Shown: one piece after another, positions 44,992 to 53,195 of the stretch | Layout of the letters: each line of letters opens with the position of its first letter | How positions within the stretch are numbered: the first letter of the stretch is position 1 | NCBI GenBank assembly: GCA_031415695.1 | Contig: JANOSH010000048.1 | Span: forward strand, 15,120 to 79,119 | Direction of reading: 5' to 3' | Length of the DNA stretch: 64,000 bases | Source: JANOSH01 sp031415695 | GTDB taxonomy: Bacteria > Actinomycetota > Acidimicrobiia > Acidimicrobiales > Ilumatobacteraceae | Position numbers and translations under genes: made by a program | Notes under the pieces: model-generated | Told to the model about the DNA's origin: nothing | Database searches by the model: none | The model's input: only the letters and a program-made list of their open reading frames with translations

Positions 44992-45967
44992 TGCATCGGG
45001 TCCCGAAAGCGTGGAAACAGCCGTCGGCCGCCGCCAAGTATCGCGGCGAGATCTTGTTCGCTTAACAGCAGCAGAGCATCGAGGGCGGCGATGTTCTGCT
45101 CGATCACCGGTTCACTAGCCGGCGGATAATCGGTCCCGAAGACGATGTGGTCGGCGCTTGTCAACGCGAGGACAGGTGCCAGGTTGGCTTCGAAACCGGT
45201 GATCGCCGGTCGAAATAGAGACGGGCGAGTTGTTCACGCACGACATCCGGAGTCAAGTGCCGTGGATGTGCGACCCAGTCCAACGTGCCGATTGACGACA
45301 GTCTGGGCGCCAGTGCCGGCAGCGCGCCGCCAGCGTGGCTGAGGATGAAGGTGACGTCGGGGAAGCGTTCGAACACACCGGCGTAGAGCATGTCCGCGAC
45401 GGCGCGACAGGTATCGAAGGGGAACTCGATGAGCGGTCCCGGCCTGCCGCAAGCGACGCAATCGAACCCGGGCGGCGACGTCGGATGCACGAACACCACG
45501 GCGTTTCGTCGGTTCAACTCGGCGAACACGGGCTCGAACTTGGAGTCACCCAAGTAGGTACCCCCATAGTTGGTAAGGATAATGACGCCGTCGGCGTGCA
45601 ACTCGTCGAAGGCGAAAGCGATCTCGGTGAGGCCGGCGGCGACATCGGCGAGCGGCAAGCAGGCCAACAGTCCGAAGCGGGCCGGGTGCGCGCGGACGAG
45701 CTCGGCACCGTAGACGTTCGCGACACGTGCGACCGGTGCGCTCACCGGCATTGGCAGCGACAGCATCTGTGTGGCGATGCCGTGGTGGTCCATGAACTCC
45801 AGCGCGCTGTCTGGTGACCATGATGGCATCGGGGAGGCCAGGAAGTACTGGCTTCGCAGGGCCGAGTCGGGCGCAGGCGGCGTATTGGGCAGCATGTAAT
45901 GCGCATGGACGTCGAACCGTGCGGTCGTAGCGGTTCCGTGCGCCGGTCGGGTGCTGGCGGATGTCAC
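44988..45967 (-). pseudogene. ACMSD-like amidohydrolase split by a single frameshift
   Basis: From GTG 45967 (overlapping the VOC stop, GTGA) the frame is conserved: 'RFDVHAHYMLPNTPPAP' with the HxH metal motif, 'FGLLACLPLADVAAGLTEIA', 'AVVFVHPTSPPGFDC' and 'FPDVTFILSHAGGALPALAP'. It then goes out of frame at about 45203-45211 (GACCGGCGATC) and stops at 45161. In the next frame the family C-terminus resumes: 'AITGFEANLAPVLALTSADH', 'IVFGTDYPPASEPVI' and 'ILGGGRRLFPRFR', ending at TGA 44988-44990. One added base restores a continuous protein of about 326 residues. The parent belongs to the ACMSD/gamma-resorcylate decarboxylase-like amidohydrolases. Either a recent frameshift or a base-call error. 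Confidence 0.88.
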
Positions 45968-46530
45968 GGCTGGAGGTCGTTGTTGACTGTCAGATCGCCG
46001 CCAAGCCACCGTGCCAGGGTGGCGTGAGCGTTCTTGCCCTGGTAGTGGGCGATGTCGGCGGCGTTGCTCGGATCGCTAGTGAACTCCAGGTTCAACTCGT
46101 CAGGGTCGGTCGTGTAGATCGACAGGCAATAGCCATGATCGATCGTGTAGACCCGATGGCCGGCAGCTTCCAGACGTTCCCTAATCGAGTCCTGGTCATC
46201 GCGAGAAACGGCCAACGCAAGGTGGTTGAACCCGGTTTGGGTCTTCGCCTTGAAGATGTCATGCACCTCGGGCTTCGCGAACTGGAAAAAGGCTAGGGCG
46301 CTGCCATCGGCGAGGCCGAAGAACGTGTGGCAGAACGAGACCTGCCCGGGCACGCCCGGGAAATCGTTCTGCTCGGTCCAGGTAGCCACGAGCGGCATAC
46401 CGAGCACATCCTCGTAAAACTGGCGGGTCACCTCCTGATTCTTGACAACCCGGGCGGTGTGGTGCAGGCGCTGCGGCATCACCCTGACCGATGATGTGGC
46501 ATTGTCGGGATTGGTTATGACTTCAGTCAT
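45964..46530 (-). CDS. VOC-superfamily protein (glyoxalase/extradiol dioxygenase-like)
   Basis: 188 residues, preceded by AGGAG. One vicinal-oxygen-chelate unit pair is seen: 'RLHHTARVVKNQEVTRQFYE', 'VSFCHTFFGLADGSALAFFQ', 'TGFNHLALAVSRDDQDSIRE' and 'LSIYTTDPDELNLEFTSDPS'. Candidate metal ligands are the His of LHHTARV, the His of NHLAL and the Glu of LNLEF. Extradiol ring cleavage is a plausible role given the neighbours, but lyase or isomerase activity is equally possible. It overlaps the downstream amidohydrolase by 4 bases. Confidence 0.83.
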   Translation of the reverse strand: MTEVITNPDNATSSVRVMPQRLHHTARVVKNQEVTRQFYEDVLGMPLVATWTEQNDFPGVPGQVSFCHTFFGLADGSALAFFQFAKPEVHDIFKAKTQTGFNHLALAVSRDDQDSIRERLEAAGHRVYTIDHGYCLSIYTTDPDELNLEFTSDPSNAADIAHYQGKNAHATLARWLGGDLTVNNDLQP

Positions 46531-46551
46531 CGTTGACTCCTTCTGAGTAGC

Positions 46552-47742
46552 TTATGCAAGACGGACAGGGGGATCGCCGGGGCTCACACCAAGACCGAGC
46601 GCCCACCGGCTGTACCGGTCGATGAACACGTCATAGTCGCCGCCAAGACCATGCGTCGCGAGCATCGCAACATCGCCGGCCAGACGACGCACCTGATCAT
46701 CGGCGTGGTACGAACTGGTGCCGAAGCCATCGAGAAGCGAACGCGTCGCGTCTTTCACGAGATGCTGAATTGTCAGCGAGTTTAGCCCTGCGAGAGCATT
46801 GGTTTCGAGACTGGAGGTCTGACCGCTGTCGAGATGCGCCAACATCTCGGCGACGGCTGCATCGCGGATGTAGCGGGCCACCCGGGCGTCTTGCATGGCC
46901 TTGACCCAGCGAACGCGAGACGCCGCCCGATCGATGCGGGCGACCCCGAAGGGTCGCGACGTCGCTAGCTTGTCGCGGCAAATCTCGACTGCCCGGTCGA
47001 GTGCGCCGAGGCCGATCGATGTGGTCGTCCCCGCAATGGCGCCGAACGGGTAGCGGTATACCGGCTCCGGGTGACAGGTGCCGTGGTGATTACGTGCCGA
47101 CACCAAGTCGGCAATGTCCATCCCCCACCCGTCGGCCACGAACGTCTTGTCCGTCGCGATCGTGACGCTCCCGGTGGCGACCATCGAACCCATGTCCCAA
47201 TCATCGAACAGCGTCAGCTTGTCCTTGGCAACGATGAACCAAAACACGCTGGCGTCAACGAACGCCGGAACGAGGGCGTACGGCGCATGCTGGATTCCCG
47301 TGGCATACGCCCAACGGCCTGTCACTAGGTATCCGCCATCGACTCGCTCGGCCGTGCCGGGCGGTGTAAATACGGCTGCGCACGGCACACTCGAGCGGTC
47401 TCGGTAGAGCGTCTCCTGCACTGCCATCGGAAAGCGACACAGCAAGCAATTGTGGAGGTTGTAGAAAACACTGACCCACGCCGTCGAGCAGTCAGCGCCG
47501 CCGAAGATCTCGGCGATCTGATGGACCTCTTGCGGTCCCAAGCCGCAGCCGCCGAACCGCTTCGGCACCAAGACGCTGAAAAGGTTGGCTTGGTCCATGG
47601 CCTCGATGAGTTCATCGTCCAAGCGGCCCGCCCGCTCCATCGCCCTCGCCCGCTCACGGATCGTCGGTACGAAGCTGCGGGCAGCCTCGAACAAGCGCTC
47701 CCTGACGTCGACGTCCATGATTTGTACGGCGGTCTGGCTCAT
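46552..47742 (-). CDS. Acyl-CoA dehydrogenase-like / group D flavin monooxygenase
   Basis: About 396 residues from ATG 47742 (MSQTAVQIMDVDVRERLFEA), with a GAGGGGA ribosome site. It resembles HsaA/HpaB-like flavin monooxygenases, which share the acyl-CoA dehydrogenase fold but use reduced FMN: 'FSVLVPKRFGGCGLGPQEVH', 'DCSTAWVSVFYNLHNCLL', 'GYLVTGRWAYATGIQHA' and 'SLTIQHLVKDATRSLLDGFG'. The C-terminal catalytic Glu of true acyl-CoA dehydrogenases is not apparent, which fits a hydroxylase. It is the first gene of the minus-strand catabolic cluster. A phenol or resorcinol-like substrate is inferred from the neighbours only. Confidence 0.83.
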   Translation of the reverse strand: MSQTAVQIMDVDVRERLFEAARSFVPTIRERARAMERAGRLDDELIEAMDQANLFSVLVPKRFGGCGLGPQEVHQIAEIFGGADCSTAWVSVFYNLHNCLLCRFPMAVQETLYRDRSSVPCAAVFTPPGTAERVDGGYLVTGRWAYATGIQHAPYALVPAFVDASVFWFIVAKDKLTLFDDWDMGSMVATGSVTIATDKTFVADGWGMDIADLVSARNHHGTCHPEPVYRYPFGAIAGTTTSIGLGALDRAVEICRDKLATSRPFGVARIDRAASRVRWVKAMQDARVARYIRDAAVAEMLAHLDSGQTSSLETNALAGLNSLTIQHLVKDATRSLLDGFGTSSYHADDQVRRLAGDVAMLATHGLGGDYDVFIDRYSRWALGLGVSPGDPPVRLA

Positions 47743-47892
47743 CCACGTCCCCTCAGCGATTTTCAACCAGAATCGCAGGCCTAGACAGATCTGTCAATGA
47801 TTATGCGAGATCCTGTCAAGTGGTCACTTGAACGGGGCGAGCCGACTCACACCTGATCTGCGAAGCCGTGGGTTGCGCTCCGCCGGCTAGCA

Positions 47893-47908
47893 CGTCGTAA
47901 AGACGACG
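47893..47908. promoter_or_regulatory. Palindrome upstream of the antitoxin-GNAT pair
   Basis: CGTCGT (47893-47898) and ACGACG (47903-47908) form a perfect 6-bp inverted repeat with a 4-base spacer, 34 bases before the ATG (47943) of the putative antitoxin. TACACT at 47931-47936 could serve as a -10 element, giving a leader of only a few bases. An autoregulatory operator bound by the antitoxin is the natural reading, but it is inference from position. Confidence 0.45.
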
Positions 47909-47942
47909 AGTTATGCGTCAATTTAGTGGCTACACTTGTGAC

Positions 47943-48398
47943 ATGATTGCTGCCGCGACGGGTGTGTTCACTACCTCGGATCTCCGCCGAGCCGAAGTAC
48001 TCGACGAGGCCTTCGTCCATCCTGTCGCCGTTCGCGACGGCAAAACCGGCAGGCTTATGCTTATGGTTCCCCAACAGACCATCGATTTTGCAAACGAATT
48101 GTCGAGTTACACCCAGCTTTTCGCACGCGTGGTCGTTGAATGCCAACGACCTGATCCGTCACCGGTATCGCTCGACAGAGCGGGGTACATCGCCGACTGG
48201 ACAGTTGCGCAACGTCAACAGTTTGTCCGAGAATTCGCCGAGGCCCTTTCGGCAAGTATCACCGAAGGTAATCCCGACGCAATCGACGCGTTTCTCGATT
48301 ACATGGCTCACGCGACCGCACCAATTCCCGTGCACTTCCATTCGTCGTTCATCAACGACGAGCGCGAGCTTCTCGAAGCGCACATGACCAACTCGTGA
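47943..48398 (+). CDS. Putative antitoxin, Phd-like N-terminus
   Basis: 151 residues from ATG 47943. The N-terminus reads TTSDLRRAEVLDEAFVHPVA then 'VRDGKTGRLMLMVPQQTIDF', the spacing and chemistry of Phd/YefM-type DNA-binding antitoxins (helix, 'VLDEA', strand, 'GRLxLMVP'). The remaining ~90 residues are an unfamiliar helical extension ('WTVAQRQQFVREFAEALSAS', 'DAIDAFLDYMAHATAPI'). Its stop overlaps the GNAT start by 4 bases (GTGA), so the two are coupled. A decayed copy of the same gene lies 6 kb to the left. The antitoxin role is inferred from the N-terminal pattern, gene order and coupling. Confidence 0.6.
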   Translation: MIAAATGVFTTSDLRRAEVLDEAFVHPVAVRDGKTGRLMLMVPQQTIDFANELSSYTQLFARVVVECQRPDPSPVSLDRAGYIADWTVAQRQQFVREFAEALSASITEGNPDAIDAFLDYMAHATAPIPVHFHSSFINDERELLEAHMTNS

Positions 48399-48850
48399 GG
48401 CTTGTTCGACTTCGCGCCAGTTCGATTCGTGGCTTGCGAGAAATCGAACGAACCCCTAACGCGGAGCCGTGGGTTGCAGAAGTCGAGACATTCATTCTCG
48501 ATGGCGGAGCGGCGTCGCATCGGCTCGAGCCGCGCAGCTCAATCCTTTTGGCCGACGACGCCGGCCAAGTCATCGGTGCTGCCGTGCATCACCCGGCGGC
48601 CGGCCTGGTAGGCGCGCAGTACCTCAGCGCGGTGCTCCTCGATCATCGATTTCGGGGTCAAGGCCTCGGCAAGAGGTTGCTGCGCTCAGTGGTCGACGAC
48701 GCCCGAAGTAGCTCAGGTAGACCGTACGTGACGTGGGTGGTTCATCCGTCAAATACCGCAATGATCGCTGTGTCGCGCCGGCTGGTTCACGATCACATGG
48801 AGTTGGGTGTCGAACGCAACTCGGGGTACCTCATTTTTGCCGACCCTTAG
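48395..48850 (+). CDS. GNAT-family N-acetyltransferase, candidate toxin
   Basis: 151 residues from GTG 48395. The acetyl-CoA-binding motif A is clear: 'YLSAVLLDHRFRGQGLGKRL', with RGQGLG as the pyrophosphate loop. Before it come 'SSILLADDAGQVIGAAVHHP' and after it 'GRPYVTWVVHPSNTAMIAVS', the usual motif B. In TacT-like toxins a GNAT enzyme acetylates aminoacyl-tRNA, but the partner there is a ribbon-helix-helix protein. Here the partner looks Phd-like. A housekeeping acetyltransferase with a coupled regulator is the alternative. The 214 bases after this gene show nothing recognisable. Confidence 0.83.
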   Translation: MRLVRLRASSIRGLREIERTPNAEPWVAEVETFILDGGAASHRLEPRSSILLADDAGQVIGAAVHHPAAGLVGAQYLSAVLLDHRFRGQGLGKRLLRSVVDDARSSSGRPYVTWVVHPSNTAMIAVSRRLVHDHMELGVERNSGYLIFADP

Positions 48851-49064
48851 GTCGACCGATACGGCGACTACGTGGCCTCCCAACGCCCCTGGTGCTGGCA
48901 CGACTCCGGCTACACGTCGGCCAGCAGTCGAGCCAGACGACGAGAGAGATTTTGATCGAAAAGCAGCCTCATGCCGGGGTTGCTAGCCGCCGCTCACGGA
49001 GCGCTGTGAATGAAGAGCAGCGTGTACGTGAGCAAGGGTCAACTCAGGGCGAGCGCCTCCGTGG

Positions 49065-49853
49065 TCAGCGTGGATTGGCGATGTCGGTGGCCGGGACGAG
49101 GCCGAGGGTTGGTGCAGAGTTCGGCAACAGTGCAAGTCGATCGAGGCGACGCGGCCGACTGACTCGCACGGCGACGCTGTCGGCATAGTGAACAATCGGG
49201 GCACCTTGGGGTGCTGGCAGGCCGTCGGCCACGATGAGCTGATCGTCCAGTTCGAGGAGCGCAGCCCGTTTCAGAGGCCAGGTTTCATGGTGCGCGAGTG
49301 CGTAGCGGGTGGCCCCGAAGTGGCGGGCATACAGCCGCCAGCGCGCCGATAGGAAGTGGTCGAGACCGGTGAGTTCACGTGGCGCGAACGGCGCGCCGAC
49401 CCGCACCGATACCAAACTGCTTGCACCACCGAGATAGCGGCGGCACCGATAGTCGACCTGGCCCGGCCCAACCGTCGCCGACATGGACGACCAGATGTAC
49501 GGCAGCCCGAACGAAACCCGAGCCGCGGTTACTGCGGCGAGGCGGGCCGCATCGAGCGAGTAGAACCAGATGCCCTCCGTACCGTCGTCGGCCGTCACGT
49601 ACGTTCGAACGTTGGTTTCGCAGAACCGTCCGATCCACGGCAGGATCGGCAGGCCGGGCACGGTGATGCGCATGACAAACGGAACGAGGCTCACCCACGC
49701 CGCGCCGTCGTAGGTCTGCACGTGCAGACCGGGTGGCAGCGTGGCTTGGATGACGGCTGGGTCGTACCGCCAGTGCAGGAACGTCAGATTGTCCCAGTGC
49801 ATCAACATGATCGGGCGATCGACCTGTACATCGGGATTAGGCCCCTGCGGCAT
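49065..49853 (-). CDS. DUF2071 (YqjF-like) protein
   Basis: About 262 residues from ATG 49853 (MPQGPNPDVQVDRPIMLMHW). Characteristic strands are 'LTFLHWRYDPAVIQATLPPG', 'LHVQTYDGAAWVSLVPFVM', 'FCETNVRTYVTADDGTEGIW', 'FSLDA'-like 'FYSLDAARLAAVTAARVSFG' and 'FLSARWRLYARH'. This is the DUF2071 family, acetoacetate-decarboxylase-like beta-cone proteins without an assigned reaction. It stands alone between the GNAT gene and the ABC exporter genes. Confidence 0.85.
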   Translation of the reverse strand: MPQGPNPDVQVDRPIMLMHWDNLTFLHWRYDPAVIQATLPPGLHVQTYDGAAWVSLVPFVMRITVPGLPILPWIGRFCETNVRTYVTADDGTEGIWFYSLDAARLAAVTAARVSFGLPYIWSSMSATVGPGQVDYRCRRYLGGASSLVSVRVGAPFAPRELTGLDHFLSARWRLYARHFGATRYALAHHETWPLKRAALLELDDQLIVADGLPAPQGAPIVHYADSVAVRVSRPRRLDRLALLPNSAPTLGLVPATDIANPR

Positions 49854-49915
49854 GGCGCAAACTCTAGGCCCGTTTCGCACGGTTCATCCGCGTCTGATGC
49901 AACGGGTCCGGTGCG

Positions 49916-50878
49916 TCAGAGCTGACCGTATCGGCCGACGAGGCGGCGGAGTTCGGCACCGCCGTGTTCGCGGGTGAAGGTTTCGACGGTGTAGCTCGTG
50001 AGCGTGGTTTCCTCGGTGGCCACAGCGTGGGCTGAGCGCGGAAGGCGAAACAGCGGGGCCATCTCGCCAAACACATCACCCACGCGGGCCACGTGCAGCG
50101 TTTGTGCACCGCGCGTCAGTGTGACGGAGCCGGCCTCGACCCGATACAGGCAATCACCGGGGTCACCTTCGTTGAAGAGCGTTTCACCCGCCGCGAGATG
50201 AATGGTCGAGACCGTCTCCATGGCCGGTTGTTCGAGGACCATCTCGATCACGGCATCGGCGAGCGGCAACAGGCGCGGGTCGTGCGTGCTGACGACCACG
50301 GTGCGACCCGTGGCGGTAAGGCTGCGCAAGATCCGTAGTACGGCTTCCACCTGCACGTGGTCGAGGTTGGCGGTCGGCTCGTCGGCGACGACCAATGGAG
50401 GTTCAAGAGCCAGCGCCCGAGCGATAGCGACCCGCTGCATCTGGCCGCCGCTGAGCGAACCCGGGCGATGATCGGCACGATCTGTCAGGCCGACCTGTTC
50501 GAGTAGCTCAAGGCTGCGGGTTCTGCTGGTTGCGGTCTTGTGGCCGGCAGCGCGCAACGGCACCATCACGTTCTCCATCGCGGTGAGGCTGGGCACCAGA
50601 TTGAACGCCTGGAAAACGACGCCCACACACGTGCGGCGGTAGGTGGTGAGCTGCGTTGCGCTCATGGTGGTAAGCGACGCGTCGTCTACCCGGATCGATC
50701 CGCTAGTCGGCCGCTGGATGCCGGCCAGGCACGACAGCTACGTGGTTTTACCGCAACCGCTGGGGCCGAGCAGTAGCACCAGTTCGCCGCGGTGGGCCTC
50801 CATGGTGAATCCGTTGAGCGGGCGCACCGAGTAGTCCCCCTTCCAATACTCCACCACCAGGTCGTCGATCTCGACCAT
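49916..50878 (-). pseudogene. ABC transporter ATPase with C-terminal cyclic-nucleotide-binding domain, in-frame TAG
   Basis: ATG 50878 opens MVEIDDLVVEYWKGDYSVRP. The Walker A motif GPSGCGKTT (residues 38-46) is followed directly by TAG at codon 47 (50740-50738), where relatives have Leu (GKTTLLS). The frame then continues LSCLAGIQRPTSGSIRV and is complete: Q-loop 'VFQAFNLVPSLTAMENVMVP', signature LSGGQMQRVAIARAL, Walker B 'PLVVADEPTANLDH' and 'VSTHDPRL'. Residues about 225-320 form a cNMP-binding-like domain ('HLAAGETLFNEGDPGDCLYR' and 'DVFGEMAPLFRLPRSAHAVA'). The ATG is one base after the permease stop. Internal initiation at 50665 would lack Walker A and be inactive. Confidence 0.88.
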
Positions 50879-50879
50879 G

Positions 50880-51938
50880 TCAGGGACATCCGAACGCCGA
50901 GGCGGGATCGACCGACGCGATACGGGCGACCCCGGCGATGCCGGCCACCAACCCGACCACGACGGCCAGCAGCGGGAGCAACACGAGCGACCCCGAGCTG
51001 ATCACGACATCAAGCGGGAAGCGGGGAGCGATCATCGGTGCCAGCACGCCACCGACAAGCGAAGCGGCCAGTGCCACGATGATCGCCTGTAGGCACACTC
51101 CGGCACCGATCGCTGGCGTGGTCACGCCCGTGGCTTTGAATACCGCGATATCGCGTGTGCGTTCGAGCGCAGTGAGATAGACGACCGAGCCGATGATGAG
51201 GGCGGCCACGATCCATAGCAGGGTGCGGATGAGTTCGACCGACTGCGACGCGCTGGCCAGTGGGCGGGCAAGGTCCAAGCTGGTCTGCGATCGAGAGAAG
51301 GCCTTAAGTTCGCTCGGAAGGCTCGACGGGGTGCCGCGGACGAGCACCATGCTCACGAGCGGGCGGCCGCCCACGAGCAACTGTTGCGCGTCGCTCATCG
51401 TCACGAACACCGTCGGGGATCCGCCAACGAGCGATGCCTTGTCGACCACGCCGCCGACGAGAGCGCTGGCGCCCCTCACTCGGATCGTGTCGCCGACCCT
51501 CGCTTCCAGTCGCTTGGGCACTACCACCGTGCCCGGTGTCGGTGTGGGCGAGCCCGCGATCACCGACACCGGTTCACCGAGCCCACCGGGCTCCACGCCG
51601 AACACGTTCACGTCGACGAATTCCGAAGACTGCCCGACCTGTACGGTGGCTCCCCCGAACAACACTCCATCGGCCGTTTCCACGCCCGGCGACGTGGCCA
51701 CTGCGGCGACCTGCTCGGAGGTGATGCCCGACCCGGCGCTGAACGGCCCGGCCACGCCGGTGGGTGCCACCCACCACTCGGCCCGCTGGTCGGCGAGCGT
51801 GTGATCGATCTCGACCGTGAACGCCTCGGCCAAACCGCTCATCAGTAGGCTCATGGCGAACACCAGCGCTGTACCGAGCACGGTGATGAGAAACCGCTTT
51901 CGCCGCCACCTCAGATCGCGCAACGCCGCTAGCAACAT
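50880..51938 (-). CDS. FtsX/MacB-type ABC transporter permease
   Basis: 352 residues. The N-terminus 'ALRDLRWRRKRFLITVLGTA' with the first membrane helix is typical of DevC/MacB-like permeases. A large extracytoplasmic domain spans about 45-225. Three C-terminal helices follow ('LIRTLLWIVAALIIGSVVYL', 'IIVALAASLVGGVLAPMIAP' and 'SLVLLPLLAVVVGLVAGIAG'). The cytoplasmic coupling segment 'LTALERTRDIAVFKATGVTT' matches the family. It forms a half-exporter with the adjoining ATPase. Export of lipids, lipoproteins or peptides is the usual role; the lipoproteins next door are possible substrates or partners. Confidence 0.9.
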   Translation of the reverse strand: MLLAALRDLRWRRKRFLITVLGTALVFAMSLLMSGLAEAFTVEIDHTLADQRAEWWVAPTGVAGPFSAGSGITSEQVAAVATSPGVETADGVLFGGATVQVGQSSEFVDVNVFGVEPGGLGEPVSVIAGSPTPTPGTVVVPKRLEARVGDTIRVRGASALVGGVVDKASLVGGSPTVFVTMSDAQQLLVGGRPLVSMVLVRGTPSSLPSELKAFSRSQTSLDLARPLASASQSVELIRTLLWIVAALIIGSVVYLTALERTRDIAVFKATGVTTPAIGAGVCLQAIIVALAASLVGGVLAPMIAPRFPLDVVISSGSLVLLPLLAVVVGLVAGIAGVARIASVDPASAFGCP

Positions 51939-52355
51939 GCGCTAACGCTCCGGTCTGGCCCACGCGGGTTCGATTTGTTCCGGTCTCGCAAATCGATCAA
52001 CATCGCAGCCCCCAATGGCCGCCGTCATCAGCGTGACAGAGCTAACTCACAGAATCCTTGCACGATCGTGAGGCCTGGTTTTGCAGGTCGGTGGAATGGT
52101 TGAACACGTCGTGATCATCTCCAACGTGCTGCGCAACAACGGCTGTCCGTCCTCCCGGCATCCGCGACGCGGCGTTGACCACTCGCAGGCGGTACTTGCC
52201 CAGTCCCGCTGCGCGCGAAGGCGCGTCTATGTGATACGCGGCGTACCGCGAGTTTCCGTGCGCGCACGGATGACGGCCGGGCCCTGACCCATCACTGTGT
52301 TTCCCGTACCCATGAACGCTGCGACGCAGCCTTCAGTGACGAAAGGATATGAACC
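51939..52355. other. Intergenic region between divergent ABC permease and lipoprotein genes
   Basis: 417 bases with no convincing coding frame. It must contain the promoters of the minus-strand ABC genes and the plus-strand lipoprotein genes. The only clear element is a strong ribosome site GAAAGGA (52341-52347) nine bases before GTG 52356. I see no tRNA, terminator with a T-tract, or repeated motif. Confidence 0.6.
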
Positions 52356-53195
52356 GTGACGACCCAACACACTCGCAACACGCGACCTTGGAGGAGCGTT
52401 GGCCCCCACCTTCTCGCTGCACTGCTCATACCGCTCGCAGCGTGCGGATCGACTACCTCGACGAAGTCGACCGCCGTCGCCGCTCAGGCGGTCGCCGATC
52501 CCAACCCACTGCTGGCCGACGTTCCGCGCCCGGGCCAGGCCCCGCTTCGGTCGTTCGTCGGTTTGAACGCCGGCCAGGCGCTCGGCGTCAACATCGAGGG
52601 CACGACGGGCGATCAGGTCACCGCCTACCTGTGCGATGGTGCTGCCGTGTCGAAGTGGTTCACCGGCACCATCGACCCTTCGGGCACGATCACGGCCAAG
52701 AGTGCGGGCGGAGAGACGCTCACCGCCACGATCAGCGGCGACTCGCTGACCGCCACGATCGGATCCACCAGTCATTCGCTGCATGCCGCCACGCTCAACT
52801 CCGGGCTGTATCGCGAGACCACGACCGTTGACGGCGCGACGTTCGTGTCCGGGTGGATCCTCACGAACGAGGGCCGACTCGTCGGGGCCACCGGCACCAA
52901 GAACCAGGTGGTCGCCGGGAGCAATTCCTCGCTCGACGACGCATCGGGATCCGCACCTGCGGAAACTCCGCCGACCACCGTGGCGGCGGTGCCGAGCGTC
53001 CTGTTCCTCGGCCTGCGGTGCGGCGTCCTCGGCTTCGTTCAGGGCCGCGGGCTCGCGAAGGCGAACCAGCAGTCGACCCCGCCATCGGCCGGCAGCCCGG
53101 GGCAGGCCGGCCCGGTCAGCGCCGCGACCCAGTTCGCGATCGACCGAGGGAAAGAGCTCGGCTGCAACCCGACTGCAGGAAACGGTGCGACATGA
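52356..53195 (+). CDS. Lipoprotein of an unrecognised family (copy 1)
   Basis: 279 residues from GTG 52356 with a GAAAGGA ribosome site. The signal peptide ends in a lipobox LAAC, with the lipidated Cys at about residue 30, so the protein should be anchored on the outer face of the membrane. The central part has strands 'GDQVTAYLCDGAAVSKWFTG', 'TIDPSGTITAKSAGGETLTA' and 'TVDGATFVSGWILTNEGRLV'. A second part after a Pro-rich linker contains CGVLGF and a final Cys. The next gene is a divergent paralogue with the same order of motifs. No known family comes to mind. Confidence 0.82.
   Translation: MTTQHTRNTRPWRSVGPHLLAALLIPLAACGSTTSTKSTAVAAQAVADPNPLLADVPRPGQAPLRSFVGLNAGQALGVNIEGTTGDQVTAYLCDGAAVSKWFTGTIDPSGTITAKSAGGETLTATISGDSLTATIGSTSHSLHAATLNSGLYRETTTVDGATFVSGWILTNEGRLVGATGTKNQVVAGSNSSLDDASGSAPAETPPTTVAAVPSVLFLGLRCGVLGFVQGRGLAKANQQSTPPSAGSPGQAGPVSAATQFAIDRGKELGCNPTAGNGAT

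Noticed and set aside
48851..49064. Possible small gene after the GNAT gene
   Set aside because: Short frames exist, but none has a start signal or a recognisable pattern; left as intergenic.
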